Assembly: GCA_023091665.1 (NCBI GenBank)
Contig: JALJCQ010000018.1
Coordinates: forward strand, 186,001 to 250,000
Direction: 5' to 3'
Length of the DNA: 64,000 nt
DNA from: Pythium myriotylum
Lineage: Eukaryota > Oomycota > Peronosporomycetes > Pythiales > Pythiaceae
The first letter of the stretch is position 1. Every line of letters starts with the position of its first letter. The translations under genes and the position numbers were made by a program. The notes beneath the pieces were generated by a model. The model worked only from the letters and a program-made list of their open reading frames with translations, did not search any database and was not told the DNA's origin. This document shows, piece after piece, positions 19,833 through 29,728 of the stretch.

Positions 19833-20789
19833 GTGATCCCGTCAACGGCGGTGGCGGTGCTCCTCGACTTCGCGAAGGCCTACGATACCCTGGCTAGACG
19901 CTTTCTCCAACTATCGCTTGAGCGACATGGCTTCTCCGCGAAGTTGGTCCAAGCTGTCCACGCCATGCACCTCGGCACGACCCCGGTGTATCTCGCCGAG
20001 CAAGAGGTATCCAAGGAAATTGACATCACCACGGGTATTCGACAAGGCTGTCATCTGACACCTACCCTATTTGTGCTTGCAGTGGACACACTCTACGAAC
20101 TGATTCAGTCCTCATCATATCTACAAGGTGTCCCCATTGCTGACAACTCCCGGGTATATATTGCTGATGACACGACCGTGTACCTCCAGACGCCGGAAGA
20201 GACTCTGGTACCCGGAGAGCTCCTAGATCGCTTCGCGATGGTCTCGGGCCTCAAAGTCAACGTGTCCAAGAGCATTGCGGTATCCCTCGACGGCAACCAG
20301 GTCGCCCGGACGCAACGGATCTCATCATTCCCGGTTGCGCCTGCGGACCAACTCGTTTCAGATATCTGGGAAGGCAGATCTCCACCCTTCGGCGGGACGA
20401 TGCAGTCTGGGATCTTACGATCCAACAAGTGCAAGCCAAATTGCACCTCGCCTCCATCAAGACTACCGATATATTCCAGGGAGTCCTCGTGTGCCAGGCT
20501 GTGCTCATCCCCAAGATCCTCTTCGTCGCCAGGCATACGTGGCCGAACACCTTCCAGGTGCGCCGGCTTCAAACCTTCATCGACAACTACGCGTGGCACG
20601 GCGTCCTCTCCGACCAAGCACACCAGGGACGAGCGGGTGCCAGTAACGCCATCGCCCATGCGCCCCGGGCAGAAGGAGGTTTCCACGTTCCCGACGTGCG
20701 AGACGAACTCCTACTCCTCAGCGCGGCCACACTACAACAGTGGTCCTCCGCAACCGAGGAGCTTGCGTCACGGGTGGGCCGCATCCTAG
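19833..20789 (+). pseudogene. LINE reverse transcriptase segment
   Basis: RT palm motifs are clear: LLDFAKAYDTL (motif A), GIRQGC (motif B) and VYIADDTTVYL (motif C, ADD). The frame is lost downstream after about 20400, where the thumb continues in another frame (20429-20959: VARHTWPN, AWHGVL). Upstream RT residues (about 19650-19832) are in a third frame. Non-functional copy. Confidence 0.85.
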
Positions 20790-21853
20790 CGGCGGCCGCG
20801 CTACAAGGTCTAGACGCTGCTATAGCACCTGCGAGAGGGCCACGGCTCTGCTCTACGCTCGCCTCATCGGGCATTGCGGTCCCGTCGGTCCACGACGTAT
20901 CTGTCGAGATCCCCAGAAGAGATCGGCTCCTTTTTGCGGGTGGCAGCCACGGCGGGTAAGGCACCTCCAGTCGAAGGCACTTGGCACGACGGGTGGTACC
21001 GACGCGACTACACGGCCCTCAAGACGGTCCTCGACGACACCCAACGGATATAGCGAGCCCGAGCGGGCAGACTAAACATCAACAGCCTACGCGCTTCGCC
21101 AATCCTCGGGAGCGACTTGCTCCTCAACCGAGAGGGTAGAGTCCTCAGCGCTGGAGACCTGCCAGGCCTCTCCATTGGGGATGCTACGGTCGGCCAGTTC
21201 ATCGAGTTCAAATGGCACGCTCCGACTGTACTATGCTTCCGACGACGACAGGGTTCGTATCCGGACCCAGGAGACAGAAGCTTTTGAGTCCTTTGTGACC
21301 TTCTGGTGATGTGCTACCCAGAACTGCTCATACCCCCAATACCCTCCAGAGACGCTCCACGGGCGAAGCTGCAGCCCGGACAAGTGGCGCCTCATCCACC
21401 GGCACGGCAGCACGGTTCTTCAACGTGAGATGACTACAGGCACATTCGCAGATGTCGCCACTGTCAAAACGCTCCGTCAAGCTGAAGCGACTGCACGCGC
21501 TGCGTGCGGTCGTCACCGGCTCCAGTTTCAGCCCCACCCAAGTTTATCAACCATGCTTCTCTTGTGGGGCTCGGCGACCCGGCTTTCTAAGAAAGAACTA
21601 CGCAGGCTTCTCGCTGAAACAAGGCACGCGCGAGCGGAAGGCGAACTCGCCGCCCGAACTGCCCGTGCCCACGAGGCCTCGGAAGCTTTCGGAACCGCGC
21701 TTGAGGAAGTCAGCTGGAAGGAGGTCCACGCGCTTCCCCACTCGACCAGCAGGCAACGCCTGACGCTTCACAAGATCAAGTCCCAGAGGCTCCCAGGCTG
21801 GGATAGCTTCCATAACCGCCGCGGTTGCCCGCACTGCCCGGAACTCGGTCCTG

Positions 21854-22849
21854 GTGGTGGTACCACTTTCCACATCATCTGGCAGTGTCTTGCGGCACAG
21901 AAGATCTGGGATATCGTCAAGACTTGGTGGAAGCGCCTCGGGTTGTGGACCGGCCCCGGGAGTTCCACCGAGCGGTCTTTTTCAAGCCATCTTCAGACTA
22001 CGTCTACCTCAAACACTTTCGAAAGTCTGGGAGTTCGCTTCGCTTCACCAGGCCCACCGTAAAAACGACGACCCTGCGGCGGATCCGTTCCTAGTCCTGC
22101 AGGAGGTGTGGAGGCAGATCGTGCTGGAGTCACTGGTCTTCCCCCAGGCATGGAGAACCAAAAGCTCTGACGACGCGAAGCTATGGTCGTTGAATCAAGC
22201 CAAGGTACTCCACGACGCCAACTGTCAAGCCGCCCTCCGAGTGCTTAGTACCCGGCTCGCGGCAGAACCATCTTCCACCCCAGCGGAGGCTATCCTGGTT
22301 GGCGAACTCCGCACAACCTTTAAGTTGATAGTCCCACCGGCCGCCCACCTTACGGGCCCATCCGCCCAAGCTCACACCCACCTCCTATTCCTCGATGGGA
22401 GTTCGTCTGGCGCTCCCCAAACGTCCGCGGCAGGGGCCGTCCTCATCAGAGCGGCCAAAGCCTCCGGAGAGGCCTCGATTCTCTGGGCCACAAGCGCCGT
22501 CCTCACGGCCGCTGGTGCTACATCCCACCAGGCCGTTTGCCTAGCCGCAGGCCTCCAAGCGGCCCGGAAACTCAACATCACCCAGCTGGAAGTTCTCAGT
22601 CACAGCACGGCACTCGTTCGGCAGCTTCGTGATCATCGGCCTCCTCGACCTACCGCGCTACCCAATCTCTTTCTGCATGCGCGCAAACTCGCTGACCTCG
22701 TTGAAGTCTCAGCGTGGACCCCACATCCCCGGGCCCACAACAAGATGGCTGGGAAACTGGTCAAGCTTGGCCTGACCTCCGGCACAGCCACCCACACCAT
22801 CACCCTCTCCTCCCAAGCCGAAATTGCCGACTTCTGCACAATGACCTGA
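21854..22849 (+). pseudogene. LINE RNase H C-terminal segment
   Basis: C-terminal region of the LINE polyprotein in its own frame. LLFLDGSSSG is the first RNase H acidic motif (D), later blocks (LEVLSHSTALVRQLRDHRP, ARAHNKMAGKLVKLG) match the RNase H end, and close relatives of these blocks reappear at 28703-28940. The expected second acidic residue region (TSHQAVCLAAG) carries Q/A where active enzymes have E, so it is probably inactive even aside from the frameshifts. Confidence 0.75.
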
Positions 22850-23000
22850 GTCCATGGTGGACATCTCCGCCCCGCCATGTTGAAGCCCCATAGGTCTAAT
22901 TGTAACAGCCCCCACAAGCTATTAGGATTCACAGAATGAACTCAATAGACTTCATTTGCACCATCACCAGCGTCCATCGCATGTTCGCCAGGGTGGCTGC

Positions 23001-23924
23001 TCACAACTTGTGAACACACACCTGGTGGCACCATTGGCGAACGCCGACTACGCCCACGAGTCTCCTGGCTCTGTGGTAGAGTCGCTGAAGTTTATCGTTC
23101 TTCGGGGCTCGATATGCTGGCATTTGACGAAGGATAAGCGAAGTGTCCTCGATTACAGTCCGATCAGTCCAGCCATTAGCCATTGCGGCTTGGAGGCCAC
23201 CAATGGGGCCGTGGTACTCCGCCTGGTTGTTGGTTGTCGTAGGGTCTGCGATCCACGTGGAAAAGCTCCCAATGACTGCAGGGTTGGTATCCGCAGCCGT
23301 TGTGGTGATGAGCAGGGCTCCAGCGTCCCCTGATCTGGGATGACCACGCGTCCCGCCTTCGAAGAAGAACACTTGCGCTGGCGCTGCGAGCGCGGCAATC
23401 GGGCCGGTGTGCTCCTCTGGTGTGTCGAGGAGGTTCCTGAAGGTAGAAATGATGCTCTTGGTGAAGTCGGGCGTGTCTTTGTCTCAGTCCAGCCCATATT
23501 GGAACGTTTCGAGCAAGCGTTGACAGCAGATCTTGTGCATGACCGCAGCCTGCTGCTGTGACCAGGCACGCGACTCATCGACCATGCTATTTCTACAAGC
23601 GTTGAGCACTACAAGTGTCTTCAGCAGAAGCTGTTGCCAGACCGCTTGCAAATCTGGGTACGGTCCAGCTCCTGTGCCTTCTCCTGAGGGGAGACACTTG
23701 CAGAGGGTGGTTAGTTCCCAGAACTTAGTCGGCACTCGCGGTAGACGAAGGCTGAAGACTGCTGTTAGAAAGTCGACATTCGCTGCGGCATCTATCACTT
23801 TCCGAGTCCGAGAGACGCAACAACGGAGCGCAGGGTTGTCCAAAGCTCTGCGCAGCAGGGCACTCCCACGGAAGCGTCTAAAACAGGTCAATTTGTGGGA
23901 CAGGTCAGCGTCTTTTCTATGCAC
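23001..23924 (-). mobile_element. LINE fragment, minus strand, RNase H and upstream part
   Basis: The minus strand carries an upstream LINE piece (23924-23484: PDLQAVWQQLLLKTLVVLNACR, resembling VLQEVWRQIVLESLVFPQAWR of the plus-strand LINE). An RNase H piece follows at 23372-23001 (FFEGGTRG...TNNQAEYHG...LILRQM.AYRAPKND). It is a degenerate, opposite-orientation copy related to the RNase H insertion in gene E. Confidence 0.65.
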
Positions 23925-24545
23925 ACATCCACTTGGTCAGGCAATAGGTCACGTTGAGGGACGTGACCTATGCTCGCTGTCACTCCTGAGGTCAGACTTT
24001 TGACGCCGAAACAGACTTTCTGATGCAAAGAAACCCAACAATCAGACCGAACAGGAACGGGGGTCGACCTGCCGGCCAAGGGGGTCGCGCCTTCCCGAGT
24101 GCACGCGCTCGACTGTGAGTTGCGGCAACAGCGCGGCCTCAAGGAAACGCCAGAGGTCGCGCTCGCGCGTGGCGGTACGTCACCACGGCCACGGCGGCGA
24201 TGCTACGACCTCTGTCTTATGCCATCGTATGCGGTCCCATCCGCGCGAGGCTTCGCGCCATCGCCGCCGCACCAGCTCGGGCAACATGCCGCTAGGGTGC
24301 GTGCGCGTTGCGCCTCATCGTCGGTCACCTGGCAGAGCTCTGCGCGCGACCGCTGCTGCCCGCACGGCATCTAGAAGCAGCGGATGCAGCGACCGCGGCG
24401 CCTTTCGGGCGGTCTGTTCGCCAACTGGATCGGCGGTCGTGACGCTTCGTGGCTTTCATCCGCCTCGGGGCAGAGTCCAGGGGGAGAGGCGAGCTAAATA
24501 GAGCCGGCACCCGAGCTTGAAACTCGATGTTGACGGCAGCAAAGC
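23925..24545. other. No supported gene
   Basis: GC-rich sequence with only short frames. Probably decayed repeat material, since LINE pieces lie on both sides. Confidence 0.4.
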
Positions 24546-24590
24546 TTTCGGATTGGTATGGTGAACTCAATAGACTCCACTTTCATAATC
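24546..24590 (+). repeat. LINE 3' tail, copy 4
   Basis: GGTGAACTCAATAGACTCCA followed by CTTTCATAATCACC. Same end as the other LINE tails. Confidence 0.5.
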
Positions 24591-25511
24591 ACCACGCTGG
24601 TCTCAGTTGCGCGAGGTCGTTCTCGCCACGGCAGCGCTGTCGCTTGAGTTCGTGTTCCGCCTTTGAGGTCGGCCCCGTGTGAGTCACGCTCTTGTTCTCG
24701 GTCCAGGTCACATTACCATGCTAGGTCCCGCGTCGTCGAACTGATCCGAGCTCACTCGCTTTTGCAGACAGCGACCCTGCATCCCTCATGCTATCCAAAG
24801 CGTATTCCGCCAATTGTGCGCTGTCGCACGTGCGCACGCAAAACATCTTGTTAGAGACGGAGTCCGCCACTAATAAGTTGCTGTCATGTGGTCCACCAGT
24901 GGCGGATCACTTGACAGCAGCGGCAGACCTAGTTGGTTCTTGTCGATGCTGTATGCGAAAGTGAGGCGCCGCCGATCTATTTAACAGGGTTGAGCCAGCC
25001 TTAAGGTTGGCAAAACTTCGTCGACCGTCACTGTCGGTGGAGGAGGCATTGCTGACACGCTGTGTCCGTCCAAGGGGGACAAGGACAAGGGCAACAAGGG
25101 CGGGACAGTGAAGGCTTCGCCTCCTGGTAGTCGGCTTCTGCTCCTGCTCCTGCTTTTCCTCCACCTCCGGCTTCGAGCGGAGTGGCAGCAAGATCCTGAA
25201 CGCGCATTTGTCGCCTTGCGTCGGACACTCCTGCTCCAGAGCAAGTGTCGGCCCCGGCTCGGGTATCGGGTAACATCAATCAGACTGTGCAGCAGTGTTA
25301 GAAGCTACAGCTAGGTCTCTCCCCATAGAAACCTCGATAGCATCCTTGAGCTGCCCCACTTCCTGGATCTCCAGCCTCTCGTCGGATCCTCGCGGCCAAG
25401 CCCGTAAGCTTCCCGCCTCCAAGATCCGTCCCCAGTCTTACCCTCTGACACCACGCATCGTCAGCCCTCTCCAAACCCGCCCACGGTAAGCACAGGAGCA
25501 TGCACCAGAGC
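24591..25511. other. Unrecognised, probably body of a truncated LINE
   Basis: No family recognised in any frame. Because it ends in the LINE tail at 25512, it is likely LINE-derived or a hitchhiking segment. Confidence 0.35.
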
Positions 25512-25563
25512 CCCTATTAGGGTACATTTATTGCGCTGAATAGACTTCACCTTCATCATCATC
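25512..25563 (+). repeat. LINE 3' tail, copy 5
   Basis: CCTATTAGGGTACATTTATT...ATAGACTTCACCTTC then (ATC)3. Nearly identical to the tail at 16706. Confidence 0.65.
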
Positions 25564-25772
25564 CAAACCCACCCAGCACGTCCGCGCTATGTGCTAATTG
25601 GATGGGCTTTCACGAGTCGAAGTTGACGAATAGTTCGGAGGGCGACAATCGCCGCTGGAAGTGCTATAATAGCCAGGTCGTCTGATCATAATCTCTAACA
25701 CCATGCCGCCATTGGTCTTTTGATGCGTCCCACCTGTCCCACCCGTCGCTAGAGAATCGTTGAAACGATCTC

Positions 25773-25835
25773 AAGCCCGCACATATCGTCGGATGCACAT
25801 GCCCAATATATGCATCTGACGACCTGTGCGGGCTT
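25773..25835. repeat. Imperfect palindrome, arms about 27 bp
   Basis: AAGCCCGCACA...CGTC.GATGCA on the left is mirrored by TGCATC.GACG...TGTGCGGGCTT on the right, with a short central spacer. It could be a hairpin or a miniature-element remnant. Confidence 0.6.
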
Positions 25836-25948
25836 TCCGACCACGAAGTGCTCGAGTGGCGAGGATGACTCGGGACGTCTCAACTAAGATGATGTTAAAT
25901 AAATACCTAATTCATTTTGTGGTCAATCAGACCATCGCTCGCACAATA

Positions 25949-26567
25949 GTGGTTTTCAATCGTGACGGGCCACTCTGACTGACGGCCGAAACAGGCTCTC
26001 GTCGCCAAATAATTTTGTCCAATCAACGATGCTTATTAAAATTGACGTTTGAACGGCCCTGATGACTTGCTTCTGACCAGCTTTTTGGTCGCTGCGAGCA
26101 GTTCTCGAAGAATGCGGCAAGTGACCTACCGCCAAGTCGCGATCTCAACAATCGATCGGATCCTCCTGTGTCTTGCCGTGCGCGAGCTTTTTGCGCATCG
26201 CAAGGCCCTCTCTCTGGGCTCGCGACGCTGTTTTATTCTGCGACCCGCACGCCAGCGGGCGTAGTTGTTAGCGTCCGTCAGCCATTCCAATAAAACGTCA
26301 AGAGAGGACATGGAGACGTTGGAGACTACGTCGCTGTCCCACGGGACGCCAATGCGCATGCCGGTAGGCATCGCGTCCGGGTCGCGAATCGATGTCGAGG
26401 CAGCCGTCAAGTTCTGCCATCAATCAGAAATTGAGCCGTCATCGATTTCGTTGACGGCTCAAAGTTTGATTGACGGCTCCAGTGAGCTTTCGTTTCCGCC
26501 AATCAGCAATTAACAGATGGTTTTTGCCATCAGTCAAAGTCTGCCATCAGACAAGTTTGAAAACCAC
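25949..26567. mobile_element. Non-autonomous DNA transposon with TA flanks
   Basis: Terminal inverted repeats GTGGTTTTCAA (25949-25959) and TTGAAAACCAC (26557-26567), each flanked by TA (25947-25948, 26568-26569), with a second conserved block TGACTGAYGG internal to each end. A minus-strand fragment (26126-26410) reads SSLDVLLEWLTDANNYARWRAG, like the N-terminal domain of a transposon-associated family. Also contains a perfect 11-bp-arm palindrome TTGAGCCGTCA/TGACGGCTCAA at 26431-26462. Too small and degenerate to be autonomous. Confidence 0.6.
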
Positions 26568-26599
26568 TAATCATTTAGTATGTTTCTGCGTCTGACCAT

Positions 26600-27211
26600 C
26601 GGGTGCCCAGGGCCTTGCAGGTCACGCCCTGCACATAGAAAAGCCGCTGACCTGACTTTCAAATTGACCTGCTTTAGTCGCAACCCACTCCCACACTTTA
26701 TCGAAGACGGCTCCTCCGTCGGTGCCGGCCGCAGGGCAATGGGCGCATCCCCACATGTCGTGTTGCCGGGCCTAGCCGGAGAGTCGAAGACCTTTTACGC
26801 GGAATAGATCAAACGCTGGCAACTGGAGCTGAGCTTAAGTCGGTTGACTTCTCTCCAGCTCACTAAGTCGAGTGCCGTACTGAACTCAACGGATGAGTCA
26901 TGGGCTAAGCCGAGTCGCCGCTCGAGGTCCTGCACAGCTCGTTCGAGCAAGCAGGTCACGGAGAGTCGCATTGTCATTAAGGCGCGGCGTGTCCCAGATT
27001 GGGAGCACTGGAGCCTGACAATGAAGGCGGTGTACTCCACAAAAGTGTTGGAGGTTCTGGCTGCTGAGAAGGTGGCGATTGGTGCAATCCCGGAGAGCCA
27101 GCCCGGGCTCGGACTATTTAAGTACTTTATTGATCCACGCACACTTTCAGAAGCCAGCTCATTCCCTTCCAGCGGAGTCGATAAGAGCTGGGCTACGGGC
27201 CGGCACGACAC
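26600..27211 (-). mobile_element. LINE fragment, minus strand
   Basis: The minus-strand peptide VEFSTALDLVSWREVNRLKLSSSCQRL parallels AFGTALEEVSWKEVHALPHSTSRQRL of the main LINE. Adjoining sequence near 26632-26676 matches 23880-23925 in opposite orientation. Degenerate. Confidence 0.55.
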
Positions 27212-27825
27212 CTCGGAGCAGCTTTGGTGCCTCCGTAGCCTAGATGGCTTTCAAGTGATCGGGCAATACCCGCATAATAATCCCGGGGCTACTCATTGGC
27301 TCCCAGTCGATCATTTATACAGTAGGTACTATGGATCCCATCCTATTACATAGTGAGCTAGGAGGCCTGTCATCCCTGTGACCTGTCAATAGCTCCTGTC
27401 GCGTCCAGACTGACGCGTCCTGTCAGCAGCCGATCCAGAGAAAGGCGTGGGTTATCAGAAAAATGAACACACACATACACACACGACATCGAAAGTCAAC
27501 TCCTTGAGGTCGTGTTATGGAACCCACCAACGAACCGACGGTAGACGGCCAGGGAGGTGTGTTTCACACGCCTCCAACGGATGCGTGCTGTGGAACCGCC
27601 TGATCAAGGGCTGTAGAGACGAAGTGATTGGACAATGTACCGGTACTCAGAGCCACAGCTCGGGTCTGCACTCACCGAAGCGAATGAGGGCTACTTTTAC
27701 TGGACTAATCGTTAGTCTGAGCTTCCCCGAGAGCAATCGCACGTGTACCCCGTTCTTGAGAGCTTGTTCCTGCTGTAGCCTGAACACCAAGGTTATGCCG
27801 CGGGATCTCGTACACGAGTCCCAAC

Positions 27826-27841
27826 CATTCTCTCTTTTCAC
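27826..27841 (+). promoter_or_regulatory. Inr/FPR-type core promoter of gene D
   Basis: CATTCTCTCTTTTCAC, 34 bp upstream of the ATG. The preceding 450 bp (27385-27820) align with the regions upstream of genes C and E, including GGACTAATCGTTAGTCTG. Confidence 0.6.
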
Positions 27842-27875
27842 TCCTACAGTAGTGACTACATCTACACTCCAAGCG

Positions 27876-28652
27876 ATGAAGACCATCCCCTTCGCACTCG
27901 CCGGCCTCGCTGGCCTCGCTGCTACCGTCCAAGCTCAAGTCGCTGACATCAAGTCGCTCATCGTCGGTGGTAAGATCGTCCCCGCAGGCACGAAGACGTA
28001 TACGACGGGTCTTCGTGTCACCGCCAGTGGCCGTAGCTACTGCGGTGGTATGCTTATCACCCCGAATCACGTGCTCTCGGCTGCCCATTGTTCTGGCGTT
28101 TTCAAGCACGTCGCCGTCGGCACCCACTTCAAGACGGGTGCTGTCGATGGTGAACGTCTCCCGATCAAGAAGGAACACGAGCATCCGCTGTACGACATGG
28201 ACGGCTTGAATGTAGACTACGACATCAGCGTCATCGAGCTCGCGACGCCATCCACAATCCCACCAGTGAAGCTTCTCAGCGCGGATCCGGAGACGCTCGT
28301 CGGTGCCAAGTCGACGGCGCTTGGATGGGGCTATGGAGATGTGGAAGGTGGGTCTCCGGAGCTACTTCGCGTCGACGTGCCCGTTGTATCAGACACTGCG
28401 TGTAAGGCCGCGTTTGGTGCTGACAAGATCACCCCGCGCATGTTTTGTGCGGGTGGTGAACGCAACAAAGATGCCTGCAGCGAAGATTCGGGTGGGCCGC
28501 TAGTGCTGGAGCGGGCGACTGGAGATGTGGTCATTGGTGTTGTGAGCTTGGGAGCTGCCTGTGGTACCCCTGGCAAGCCTGGTGTGTACACGCGGGTTTC
28601 GGTTCTCAAGGACTGGATTCTGTCGATTGCTCCAAACGCGACGTTCGTTTAA
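27876..28652 (+). CDS. Secreted trypsin-like serine protease, GIP-like (gene D)
   Basis: 258-aa S1-family protein with signal peptide (MKTIPFALAGLAGLAATVQA) and LIVGG. The triad is complete: H71 (SAAHC), D116 (DYDIS), S205 (EDSGGPL); Asp six residues before the Ser predicts trypsin-like specificity. One otherwise conserved SWG is SLG (VVSLGAACG), which lies in the substrate-binding segment (residues 214-216 of chymotrypsin) and may alter substrate binding. The ATG at 27876 follows the core promoter and gives the signal peptide; the open frame also runs upstream to 27447, which I regard as 5' leader. It is followed directly by a LINE fragment. Confidence 0.92.
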   Translation: MKTIPFALAGLAGLAATVQAQVADIKSLIVGGKIVPAGTKTYTTGLRVTASGRSYCGGMLITPNHVLSAAHCSGVFKHVAVGTHFKTGAVDGERLPIKKEHEHPLYDMDGLNVDYDISVIELATPSTIPPVKLLSADPETLVGAKSTALGWGYGDVEGGSPELLRVDVPVVSDTACKAAFGADKITPRMFCAGGERNKDACSEDSGGPLVLERATGDVVIGVVSLGAACGTPGKPGVYTRVSVLKDWILSIAPNATFV

Positions 28653-28702
28653 GTAGGGTGATGTCGTTATTGAACGTAATCCACGATCCAATAAAATAAC
28701 AA

Positions 28703-29142
28703 ATGGGCCAGCGGGCCGCCCGTGAGCGCAACCTCATCCAGCTTGAAGCCATCAGTCGCAGCGCCCTTGTACTCAGGCAGCTACGCGACCACCGACCTCG
28801 CCGCAGTCGTGCGCTCGCCAACTTATATTGGCACGCACGCAAGTTGGCCGACCACACCGGAGTCTCAGCTTGGACCCTCCACTCACGGGCCCACAACAAG
28901 ATGGCCGGGCGACTCGTCAAACTCGGTAAAACACCGAGCGGAGAAACCCCCTGGATTTCCTCCATTCTTAAGAGAGCCGTGCTGCGTTGTCGAACTTGCT
29001 CTAGAACGACCTACGTCTATGGTGGCCCGCGCGAGTCCACCATGCTGACACGTAAAAGGTCTGCATGTTCATTCCATCAAGCAATTAGGATTCACAGGAT
29101 GAACTCAATAGACTTCACTTGCATCATCATCATCATCATCAT
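28703..29142 (+). mobile_element. 5'-truncated LINE, RNase H end plus (CAT)n tail
   Basis: Encodes only the end of RNase H (QLRDHRP..., ARKLADHTGVSAWTLHSRAHN, KMAGRLVKLG), almost the same as the end of the main LINE. It then carries the shared 3' tail ATTAGGATTCACAGGATGAA at 29083 and a (CAT)n simple repeat ending at 29142. A classic target-primed, 5'-truncated insertion. Confidence 0.8.
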
Positions 29143-29239
29143 CAAAACCTGGATTGCAGGACCAAAAACGGGATTTTCAAAGTTCGACTATCTAGGCTGG
29201 AAAGCTTCAACGAGAATAATGGTTCCCTGGTTTCCCCAC

Positions 29240-29666
29240 TGTGGTGTGGTGTGGGACTCCCACCTCCAACATCAAGCCGCCTCTTGCAGCCACCACCCGC
29301 GGCAGCCACCAACGCTCAGCATCCACCACCAGCATCCACCACCAGCATCCACCAACGGCAGCCACTGGCAGCCACCAGCATCCACCAACGGCAGCCACTG
29401 GCAGCCACCAGCATCCACCATCGGCAGCCATCACAGTCAGCCATCACCAACAGCATCAACAGCACCAACAGCACCAACAACGTGAACAGCACCAACAGCA
29501 CCAGCGCCGAGAGCTCCAAGGCCTCGACGCACGGACTTCGCCATGGAGCCGTGGCGAATCCCCCCTTGCGTGTACACTGAGAGGCCCAGAGCCCGTAGGA
29601 TCCGCCATTCGGGCCAACAGAACAATCTCACTTGCAAATTTGCCTCGCATCCGCCAAACTGGACCA
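29240..29666 (+). repeat. Gypsy LTR, left
   Basis: Begins TGTGGTGTGG and ends about GGACCA. It contains a tandem array of AGCATCCACCA and GGCAGCCACT units and CAACAG-rich repeats. It recurs at 34270-34696 (427 bp) and 57854-58260 (407 bp, fewer internal repeats). Confidence 0.85.
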
Positions 29667-29728
29667 TAAAGAATTCTTTGGCTCACACCAGTGAAGCAAG
29701 CAACCCCGAAGCAACAAGCACCCGCACC

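Larger units (their letters stand above)
19371..22970 (+). mobile_element. Decayed non-LTR retrotransposon (LINE) with RNase H
   Basis: A 5'-truncated LINE of about 3.6 kb. Order: RT N-terminal region (AIRTCPRGKAYGPDGLP), RT core (19833-20500), a zinc-knuckle region (CPHCPELG...HIIWQC, about 21825-21880), RNase H (22380-22790) and a 3' tail ATTAGGATTC...CAATAGACTTCATTTGCACC. Several frame changes and a 35-C homopolymer make it inactive. No endonuclease domain remains. Confidence 0.85.

Noticed and set aside
29119..29669. H/Q/T-rich ORFs in the gypsy LTRs
   Set aside because: They are translations of LTR tandem repeats and occur in all three LTRs; not genes.
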